From CAYPUT01 sp046541715 (GTDB lineage Bacteria; Spirochaetota; Spirochaetia; DSM-27196; PWMO01): a DNA stretch of 11,208 bases. Shown in pieces: positions 6,188-11,208 of this stretch. The position numbers were made by a program, and so were the translations under genes. Where the stretch lies: NCBI GenBank assembly GCA_046541715.1, contig JBKHCS010000103.1:1-11208 (forward strand), in the 5' to 3' direction. The notes under the pieces were generated by a model. That model ran no database searches and was not told where the DNA came from. It saw only the letters and a list, made by a program, of their open reading frames with translations. Numbering within the stretch: the first letter of the stretch is position 1; every line of letters starts with the position of its first letter.

Positions 6188-7420
6188 ATGAAAATGAGGC
6201 TGGTTATCCTGACTTTCGCAGTTCTCCTTCCTTTCGCCGGGTGCGCCACCGGGGAGCCACCGGGTTCCGAAGCCACGGACGCTCCGGCGGTTGCCTCGGT
6301 TCCGCCGGAAGAACCGACGCCGGGCCGGACCCCGGACGCCGAGCCCCCGGCGGAAGCGGAGCCTTCTGAGGCCGAACGCGAACCGGAGGACGCCCCCCCA
6401 ACCGAGGCCCCAACCGACCCCCCAACCGAGGCCCCAACCGAGGCCGCAGCCGCCGACCCCGCCGTCGTCGATTTGGGCCGTGATGCTCCCGTGTCGGGGA
6501 GCGCCCGGCAGGGGAGCGCCGATTCCTCGACCGCTTCGGTACTTCACGGAGACGACGGCGCGCCGGACGTGGTCCGACCCCCGGCACCGGTTTCGGCGCC
6601 GATGGTATCGGAGCCCTGGAACCACCGCCGGGAGCCCCTGCCGATTCCCGGCGTCATCGACGACTCCGACGTCGTAGCCTTCTACGGCCATCCCCTTTCG
6701 TTCTACATGGGTATCCTCGGGGAGTCCCCCATCGAAGAGATGGCCGACCGGCTTCGGGAGGTCGCCGAGGATTACGACGCGATAAACGGAGACCGGCGGG
6801 TGGTCCCGGCGTTTCACATTATCTATGCGACGGCATACGCCGATGCCAACGTCGGTGTCCTCAACTCCGAAGTGCTCGCCGATTACATTCAGTTTGCCGA
6901 GGACAACGGATTCGCCGTCATCCTCGACCACCAGCTGGGAAGACACGACGTCGTGGAATCGGTTCGGCAGATGCTCCCCTATCTGAAGTACCCGAGCGTT
7001 CACCTCGCGATAGATCCCGAATGGTCGACCTTGACGCCGAACGAGGTTATCGGGAGCGTCCACGCGTCGGAGATCAACGAGGCGCAGGAGATTATCCAGG
7101 ACTACCTCGAGAAAGAGGGCATCGATCAGCGAAAGATGTTCGTCGTCCATCAGTTCAACTGGGTGATGATAGAGAATCGCCACGAGGTCCGGACCGACTT
7201 TGACCGGGTCGATTTGGTTCACAACGCCGACGGGTTCGGCCCCCCGAATGACAAGCACCGGTCCTGGGACCACAACCGGAGGGCAACCAACATCCCGTTG
7301 AAGGGGTTTAAGCTCTTCTACCCGAAGGAGTGGCGGGATGGTGGGTACGACGACCCTCTGATGTCCCCGGAAGAAGTCCTCGCTCTGGATCCCCGGCCGG
7401 TGCTGATTATGTACCAATGA
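6188..7420 (+). CDS. Lipoprotein with Pro/Glu-rich stalk and probable TIM-barrel-like domain, 410 aa
   Basis: MKMRLVILTFAVLLPFAGC is a lipoprotein signal with Cys19 as the lipidation site. A long low-complexity stalk rich in Pro, Glu, Ala and Thr follows (about residues 20-155), including a 12-bp tandem repeat giving PTEA units. The globular part (about 158-410) shows regularly spaced beta strands of TIM-barrel style: VVAFYGHP, VVPAFHIIYA, FAVILDHQLGR, VHLAIDPEW, MFVVHQFNW, VDLVHNADGFG, FKLFYPKEW and VLIMYQ. Acidic residues Asp247, Asp276 and Glu278 stand at strand ends, as in glycoside-hydrolase-like barrels. I recall similar uncharacterised secreted actinobacterial proteins with ALDPEW and HQF motifs, but no proven activity. 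The start was chosen for the signal peptide; it lacks a good ribosome site. Its TGA overlaps the next gene's ATG. Enzymatic function is inference only. Confidence 0.85.
   Translation: MKMRLVILTFAVLLPFAGCATGEPPGSEATDAPAVASVPPEEPTPGRTPDAEPPAEAEPSEAEREPEDAPPTEAPTDPPTEAPTEAAAADPAVVDLGRDAPVSGSARQGSADSSTASVLHGDDGAPDVVRPPAPVSAPMVSEPWNHRREPLPIPGVIDDSDVVAFYGHPLSFYMGILGESPIEEMADRLREVAEDYDAINGDRRVVPAFHIIYATAYADANVGVLNSEVLADYIQFAEDNGFAVILDHQLGRHDVVESVRQMLPYLKYPSVHLAIDPEWSTLTPNEVIGSVHASEINEAQEIIQDYLEKEGIDQRKMFVVHQFNWVMIENRHEVRTDFDRVDLVHNADGFGPPNDKHRSWDHNRRATNIPLKGFKLFYPKEWRDGGYDDPLMSPEEVLALDPRPVLIMYQ
6398..6445 (+). repeat. Four 12-bp in-frame tandem repeats in lipoprotein stalk
   Basis: The unit CCAACCGAGGCC is repeated at 6398-6409, 6422-6433 and 6434-6445, with a variant CCAACCGACCCC at 6410-6421. 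They encode PTEA, PTDP, PTEA and PTEA. Copy changes would keep the reading frame and only alter stalk length. Confidence 0.9.
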
Positions 7421-8766
7421 TCGAAGACCCGATTGCCGGCCATGTCGAGTTGATCCGGGAGGTTTTCCTCTACGCGACTCGCTTCCAAGGGGGCACCTTC
7501 GTCATCCAAATCGACGACGGGCCCTTGGAGCACCCGCTCTTGCCCCGGCTTCTCAAAGACCTACTGCTCCTTAAACAGGCGGGTATCCGAATCTGCCTGA
7601 TCCCGGGGGCCAAGAACCGCATCGACGAGCTCTTGACCCAGTACGGTATTCCCTGGACGACCCACCACGGTATCCGGGTCGCCTCCCAGGAGGCGATGCC
7701 CTTCGTCAAGATCGCCGCCTTCGACGGCGCAAGCAAGCTGATGACCGACCTCGCGGAGCTGGACACGACGGCGGTAATCGGAAACTGGGTCCGGGCTCGG
7801 GGGATCGGCGTCCTCGACGGGGTGGATTTTCAGCAGACCGGAATCGTCGAGCGGGTGGAGGAAGAGCTTATCCACAAGACCCTGCAGGAGGGCTTCGTCC
7901 CGGTTTTCCCCCCGGTCGGGTGGAGTCTCGCCGGGCGGCCGTACAGCATCTCCTCCCGGGAGCTCGCCGCCACCGTCGCCATCGCCCTGAAGGCCCAGAA
8001 GCTCTTTTTCGTCACCCTCGGAACCCGGACGCTTCCGCCGGCCTTTACGGTGCCCGAGGGGGTGGAGCAGGACGCCGACCGCCGGGTCTCCCGGATGACC
8101 GTCCAGGAGGCCGAGGAGTTCCTAACGATTAACCGCGAGCTCCGGGAAGAACACCCCTACGAGCTCGTCTCCCTCGCCCACCGAGCCGGGCGGAACGGAG
8201 TCGAACGGATCCACATCGTCGACGCGGAAATCGAGGGCGTTATCCTTAAGGAGATCTTTTCGAACGCCGGGGTCGGTACGATGGTGCACGCGAACGTCTA
8301 CGAGAGTATCCGCAGGATGAACCATGAGGATATCCCCGACGTCCTGCGGATCATGCAGCTCTGGATTGCCCGGGGGGTTTTGCGGAAGCGGAGCGAAGAC
8401 GAGCTCTTGAACCGGAGCGAAGACTACGTGGTCTACGAGACCGACGGCTCTATCCGGGGGTGCGGGGCCATGCACATCTACCCTGAGCACCTCGGAGAGA
8501 TCGCCGGATTGGCGGTGGACCCGCACTTTGCCCGGCAGGGTATCGGGCGACGAATCGTAACCTACCTAATGCAGCGCGCCCGGGAGCTCAGGATTAGCCG
8601 GGTCTTCGTTCTGACCACCCGGACGACCGACTGGTTCGAAGGTCTCGGATTCGTTCCGGGGACGCCGGAGGACCTTCCCGAGGAGCGCCGGTCCGACTAC
8701 GACGAGAAGCGCAAGTCCCGGGTTCTTATCCACGACGTCGAGCCCGCCGCGGAGCTTACCCGCTAG
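7417..8766 (+). CDS. argA: Amino-acid N-acetyltransferase (N-acetylglutamate synthase, EC 2.3.1.1)
   Basis: This 449-aa protein has the ArgA layout (E. coli ArgA has 443 aa). An amino-acid-kinase-like domain (about 1-285) is fused to a GNAT acetyltransferase domain (about 295-440). It makes N-acetylglutamate from acetyl-CoA and glutamate, the first step of arginine synthesis, in the cytosol. ArgA landmarks are GGTFVIQIDDG (25-35), VLDGVDFQQTG (132-142), EIFSNAGVGTMV (279-290), LAVDPHFARQGIGRR (365-379, with the acetyl-CoA loop RQGIGR), RVFVLTTRTTDWFEGLGF (395-412) and KRKSRVL (431-437). The glycine-rich loop of kinases is changed (IDDG, LIPGAK), as expected for a domain that does not phosphorylate. 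In known ArgA this domain binds arginine for feedback inhibition. ATG overlaps the upstream stop (ATGA) and has no Shine-Dalgarno site, so translation is coupled to the lipoprotein gene. Confidence 0.95.
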   Translation: MIEDPIAGHVELIREVFLYATRFQGGTFVIQIDDGPLEHPLLPRLLKDLLLLKQAGIRICLIPGAKNRIDELLTQYGIPWTTHHGIRVASQEAMPFVKIAAFDGASKLMTDLAELDTTAVIGNWVRARGIGVLDGVDFQQTGIVERVEEELIHKTLQEGFVPVFPPVGWSLAGRPYSISSRELAATVAIALKAQKLFFVTLGTRTLPPAFTVPEGVEQDADRRVSRMTVQEAEEFLTINRELREEHPYELVSLAHRAGRNGVERIHIVDAEIEGVILKEIFSNAGVGTMVHANVYESIRRMNHEDIPDVLRIMQLWIARGVLRKRSEDELLNRSEDYVVYETDGSIRGCGAMHIYPEHLGEIAGLAVDPHFARQGIGRRIVTYLMQRARELRISRVFVLTTRTTDWFEGLGFVPGTPEDLPEERRSDYDEKRKSRVLIHDVEPAAELTR

Positions 8767-8810
8767 GAACCGATCTGCTCGGAACCGACCTGCTCGGAAC
8801 CGACCCGCTA
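8751..8810. repeat. 15-bp tandem repeat linking two convergent stop codons
   Basis: Four consecutive 15-bp units occupy 8751-8765, 8766-8780, 8781-8795 and 8796-8810. Units 2 to 4 begin ggaaccga; the first (ggagcttacccgcta) matches the last (ggaaccgacccgcta) at 12 of 15 positions. The first unit holds the last codons of argA, and the last unit ends in the stop of the minus-strand gene. CTAG occurs at both ends (8763-8766 and 8808-8811). No hairpin plus T-run is visible, so no intrinsic terminator is called. Confidence 0.9.
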
Positions 8811-10058
8811 GTAGACGAACTGTAGCCCGGTCACAAACGAGAACCCACCCGGCCGGGCGAATCCGTAGACGTCCGCGGCCTCACCGGCCAATACGTTGGC
8901 GAAACCGTAGAAGGTAACGCCCTCCAAGGCGTTCCACCGGACGCCGGGGGTCACCTGGGCCGAAAGGTCGATCGGAGAGATTAAACTTCGAAGGTAGAGG
9001 CTCAAGGTCCTCGTGGGAGACCAGATGAGCTCGGGAAAGAGGGCCAGGGCGTAGGACTCGCCGTCCTCCGGGGCCCCCGCCTCGGGTACGTCCCAGCGCT
9101 GCCGGGGGAGCAGAAGGCTCTCCAAGCGGAGCGATAGGGTCTCGCCGCCGGGGTAGCTCGCGATGTGGAGGAGACCGAAGGAAAACGCGAGCTGCTTTTC
9201 GGCGTAGCCCTCGGGCGCTTCGGAGTAGGGGCCCGGAATGGCGGTTGAGGCCGAGAGATACCAGTCGACCCCGAGGTTGCCCTGGAGGCTCACCGCGGGG
9301 CGATGAAGATCGCCGGGCGCGGTGCCGCCATCCGGACCGGGGCTTTCGCCGGGGCTTTCGCCGGGGCTTACGCCGGGACCCGCCCCCGGTCCGGAGCCGG
9401 TAACCCCGCCCCGGGCGACACCGCCGTCGTAGAGGTAGCTTGCCTCGGCCTTGATCTGCCCAAGCTTCCCCTGGAGCCGCAAGCCCGCGGCGCTGGTTTC
9501 GATACCCGGTGGCTCCTGGGCTTCGGAGAGTAGGTCGACCCCGGGCACGAGGACTACCGGCTCGATAAAGCTGAACCGGCCCAAAGGGAAGAATCCGGCC
9601 AGAATCCAGGAAGCCTCGTCCCGGAGCGTGTCTTCGACGAAGCTCCCCGATTCCCCGACCCGGCCGTAGAGTGTGTCCGCCGCGTTAAAGTAGGCGCCGT
9701 CCCCCCAGCTCAACCGGGCACGGCCGGCGGTAATGTGGAACCAGCGCTCCTGAAGAAGGGGGAGGCGCACCTTTACGAAGGCCCGGTCGATCCTTGCGTC
9801 GGTCGAGCCGTCTGCGGATGCCTCGGCCGTCACCCGAAGCCGGCCCCGGGCCTGCCGATTCCCCGTCGACTGAAGGTCCACCTCTACCAACCCCAGCCCC
9901 ACGGCGCTCCAGTCGCCGGCGCCGAGGCGCGTCAGAGAGTGGACCGCGTCGATGGTGATGATCTGCCGGGACTCGGCTTCCGCAGCCGGTGCGGCCGTCA
10001 CGAAGAGAATGGCCGCCAAGATCCCGGCTACCACCCGGCGGCGTTGCGCCGTCACCAC
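8808..10058 (-). CDS. Probable outer-membrane beta-barrel protein, 416 aa
   Basis: A signal peptide (basic start, hydrophobic core 10-24, likely cleavage after AEA at residue 28) precedes a chain of alternating hydrophobic and polar strands such as GRLRVTAEAS, RAFVKVRLPL, TLSLRLESLLL and TLSLYLRSLI. The last residues, SFVTGLQFVY, end in an aromatic residue, the usual C-terminal signal for BAM-assembled barrels. GRARLSWGDGAYFNAADTL (112-130) resembles a motif seen in several porin-like families. A Gly/Pro-rich insert (about 221-248, with SPGE repeats) probably forms an exposed loop. The start is GTG (10058-10056), supported by GGAGGAG five bases upstream; it overlaps the LolA-like gene by 7 bp, so the two are coupled. 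I cannot name the family or substrate. Its neighbours suggest that it is a client or partner of the lipoprotein export module. Confidence 0.82.
   Translation of the reverse strand: MVTAQRRRVVAGILAAILFVTAAPAAEAESRQIITIDAVHSLTRLGAGDWSAVGLGLVEVDLQSTGNRQARGRLRVTAEASADGSTDARIDRAFVKVRLPLLQERWFHITAGRARLSWGDGAYFNAADTLYGRVGESGSFVEDTLRDEASWILAGFFPLGRFSFIEPVVLVPGVDLLSEAQEPPGIETSAAGLRLQGKLGQIKAEASYLYDGGVARGGVTGSGPGAGPGVSPGESPGESPGPDGGTAPGDLHRPAVSLQGNLGVDWYLSASTAIPGPYSEAPEGYAEKQLAFSFGLLHIASYPGGETLSLRLESLLLPRQRWDVPEAGAPEDGESYALALFPELIWSPTRTLSLYLRSLISPIDLSAQVTPGVRWNALEGVTFYGFANVLAGEAADVYGFARPGGFSFVTGLQFVY
9337..9384 (-). repeat. 12-bp in-frame tandem repeats in outer-membrane protein gene
   Basis: The plus-strand unit ccggggctttcg occurs at 9337-9348 and 9349-9360, followed by ccggggcttacg (9361-9372) and a diverged copy (9373-9384). 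Read on the coding strand they give the SPGE-type residues of a Gly/Pro/Ser-rich loop. The length of 12 bp keeps the frame if copies are gained or lost. Confidence 0.85.
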
Positions 10059-10849
10059 GTCAGCTCCTCCAGCGAAAAGATGTTCGGCGGGAGCCGGATG
10101 CCGATCTGCGCCTCGTCGACGATGAACTCCGTGCCTGAGTCTGCCTTCAGCGTGTCCGCGATGGTCATGGCCGCCGGAAAGACCAGACCCGAGCGCTCCA
10201 TCAGCGCGGTGACCACGATCTCCTTGAGCAGCCGCCCCGAAAGGGCGTACCGCTCCGAGCGCCGCATCACGAAACGCTCGCTATCCACCCAGATCTTCTG
10301 CCGAGGATAGGCGACATCCCGGCTCCTGGCCTCGAGATCGACTACAAAGCAGTCGAAACCCCGGATGGTTTCCCGTCCGGCGAGAGTCGCCCGGTAGGTG
10401 TCTAGGATTCCCCGGTTTCCGGTCATGTCCTCGTAGGAGACGTCGCTCCCGAGCATAGACTCCCGCAAGGCAGCCCCTTGGAGCCTAATCAGCTCCGAGG
10501 CGTCGGGGTAGAACAGATAGATCTCGTCCTTGGTGCGCAAGACCTTCTGCCCGGCTTCCGCGGCGCTGGTAAACTCCACCAAGACGTTTTCCTCCCCCTC
10601 GCTGTACATCTCGAAGCTGCTCGTACGGCTTCCGAAGCGGTCCCGCAGGATCATCCTTCCCTCGATGTAGCTGGTTTCGTGGGTTTGATTCCGTTCCATC
10701 CTCCGGATGACCTCTTCGGCGCTCTGGGACCACGCTGAGGCAGCTGTGAGGGCCATCATCGCCACGACCATCGCTATACGGGAAGCCGGCGAAGCGACCC
10801 GGGGCGGTTGGGGGACCCCGGCGTGTTTCTCGTTGTATCGGTTTTGCAT
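10052..10849 (-). CDS. LolA-like outer-membrane lipoprotein-sorting protein (TP0789-like)
   Basis: This 265-aa protein belongs to the LolA-like group annotated as outer membrane lipoprotein-sorting proteins, including Treponema TP0789. A long basic N-terminus (about 24 residues) leads to a hydrophobic core (25-38) and a probable cleavage near ASAWS/QS (41). The mature part has family marks: an amphipathic helix SAEEVIRRMERNQ, strands YIEGRMILRDRFGSR and NVLVEFTS, GQKVLRTKDEIYLFYPDASE (100-119), SMLGSDVSYEDM (131-142), GFDCFVVDLEA (164-174) and QKIWVDSERFVMRR (184-197). The fold is expected to be a half-barrel that carries acyl chains across the periplasm. ATG has AAAGGAG seven bases upstream. 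It sits between an ABC permease gene and an outer-membrane protein gene, which supports an export role. The true cargo is unknown; it is not a classical E. coli LolA orthologue. Confidence 0.88.
   Translation of the reverse strand: MQNRYNEKHAGVPQPPRVASPASRIAMVVAMMALTAASAWSQSAEEVIRRMERNQTHETSYIEGRMILRDRFGSRTSSFEMYSEGEENVLVEFTSAAEAGQKVLRTKDEIYLFYPDASELIRLQGAALRESMLGSDVSYEDMTGNRGILDTYRATLAGRETIRGFDCFVVDLEARSRDVAYPRQKIWVDSERFVMRRSERYALSGRLLKEIVVTALMERSGLVFPAAMTIADTLKADSGTEFIVDEAQIGIRLPPNIFSLEELTW
10064..10070 (-). promoter_or_regulatory. Ribosome binding site that sets the GTG start of the outer-membrane protein
   Basis: GGAGGAG (minus strand 10070-10064) lies inside the end of the LolA-like gene, five bases before GTG 10058-10056 and eight before a second GTG at 10055-10053. 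It supports the overlapping start over any downstream ATG. Confidence 0.7.
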
Positions 10850-10861
10850 CCTCTGCTCCTT

Positions 10862-10881
10862 TGTCTACTTCTGTCTACTTC
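10862..10881 (-). repeat. Perfect 10-bp tandem duplication upstream of LolA-like gene
   Basis: The plus-strand sequence tgtctacttc is present twice in a row, at 10862-10871 and 10872-10881, just upstream of the ribosome site (10862-10856) and inside the 38-bp gap after the permease gene. This could be a recent slippage duplication or a short binding site. Confidence 0.7.
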
Positions 10882-10887
10882 GTCCTT

Positions 10888-11208
10888 CTAGGGTGCCGCC
10901 AAGGCTTCCACCGGGTCGATCCGGGCGGCGCGCCGAGCGACCAGCAGGGACGCCAGGCAGGCGATAACTATCGTTCCGGCGAACACCGCCACCGTGGACA
11001 TCAGGGTGATATCGGGCCGAATAATCGCCGACATCTCGAAGGAGACGTTTTCCATCGCCGGGCCCAGATTGATCCCGACCACCGAGAGGGGCCAGGCAAC
11101 GGCGGTTCCCAGGGCGACGCCTGCGGCGGCCCCGAAGAGCGACAGAAAGAAGGCCTCCAGGAGAAAGAGCGCCACCATTCGCCGGCCGTCCATGCCCAGG
11201 GCGGTCAG
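10888..11208 (-). CDS. ABC transporter permease, FtsX/MacB/LolE type (C-terminal part, 5' end outside window)
   Basis: The frame is open from the window edge to TAG (10890-10888), giving about 106 residues. It begins LTALGMDGRRMVALFLLEAF, which matches the conserved segment before the second-last transmembrane helix of FtsX/MacB permeases (usually T-x-KALG-x-xRRQIL-x-LFLLEA). Two helices are clear: FLLEAFFLSLFGAAAGVALG and VAVFAGTIVIACLASLLVA. The end, ARRAARIDPVEALAAP, is the typical cytosolic tail of this family (ARIDPVEAL). Members work with a LolD/MacB-type ATPase to pull lipoproteins or other hydrophobic cargo from the inner membrane. The LolA-like gene follows after 38 bp. The periplasmic domain lies outside the window, so the LolE-like and MacB-like subtypes cannot be told apart. 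Confidence 0.93.
   Translation of the reverse strand: MTALGMDGRRMVALFLLEAFFLSLFGAAAGVALGTAVAWPLSVVGINLGPAMENVSFEMSAIIRPDITLMSTVAVFAGTIVIACLASLLVARRAARIDPVEALAAP

Noticed and set aside
7330..7416. Upstream extension of argA to 7330
   Set aside because: It lies inside the lipoprotein coding region, and the extra residues (MAGWWVRRPSDV) do not match ArgA N-termini. ATG 7417 overlapping TGA gives the normal length.
5828..7417. 529-aa minus-strand frame over the lipoprotein gene, with GWGLGWG repeats
   Set aside because: The repeats are the antisense of the PTEA stalk repeat. The plus-strand frame has a proper lipoprotein signal and a folded-looking domain.
8767..8807. Intrinsic terminator or CRISPR-like array between argA and the outer-membrane protein gene
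   Set aside because: The units are direct repeats without spacers, there is no strong self-pairing, and no T-run follows on either strand.

Overview
The window looks like chromosomal DNA from a GC-rich, diderm, free-living bacterium. A spirochaete (high-GC Spirochaeta/Alkalispirochaeta-like) is my best guess. The reasons are a LolA-like protein of the type found in spirochaetes (TP0789-like), a relaxed lipobox (IFSS-C), a LeuRS whose first zinc knuckle has lost its cysteines, paired DUF4230 proteins and frequent GTG starts. This rests on sequence reading, not on a database search. No RNA gene, insertion sequence, phage gene or CRISPR array is visible, and coding density is very high: the largest gene-free gap is about 84 bp.

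Layout. (1) 2-513, plus strand: the end of an unrecognised protein, then a small unrecognised 94-aa protein overlapping it by 19 bp. (2) 524-6126, minus strand: a tightly packed gene string, read from right to left: a DUF4230-type lipoprotein, its membrane-anchored paralogue, thioredoxin, a CNNM/CorC-type DUF21-CBS membrane protein and leucyl-tRNA synthetase. An AT-rich segment before the thioredoxin gene probably holds an internal promoter. (3) 6127-6187: a compact divergent promoter region with mirrored TATAGT boxes. (4) 6188-8766, plus strand: a lipoprotein with a Pro/Glu-rich stalk and a probable TIM-barrel-like domain, overlapping by ATGA an ArgA-type N-acetylglutamate synthase (first step of arginine synthesis). 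(5) 8751-8810: a 15-bp tandem repeat that forms the whole space between two convergent stop codons. (6) 8808-11208, minus strand: the end of an FtsX/MacB-type ABC permease, then a LolA-like lipoprotein-sorting protein, then a probable outer-membrane beta-barrel protein overlapping it by 7 bp.

How the genes fit together. The right-hand minus-strand genes look like one envelope-export module: an inner-membrane ABC transporter, a periplasmic LolA-like carrier and an outer-membrane protein. The middle minus-strand genes mix housekeeping (leuS, trxA) with envelope and ion functions. The lipoprotein and NAGS pair is translationally coupled, but no functional link is known. Short in-frame tandem repeats (12 bp in two envelope genes, 15 bp between two convergent genes) recur in the right half. 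I found no clear defence, mobile or secondary-metabolite system. The most unusual points are the repeat-built convergent stop region, the near-leaderless divergent promoters, the lipoprotein-NAGS coupling and the DUF4230 pair.
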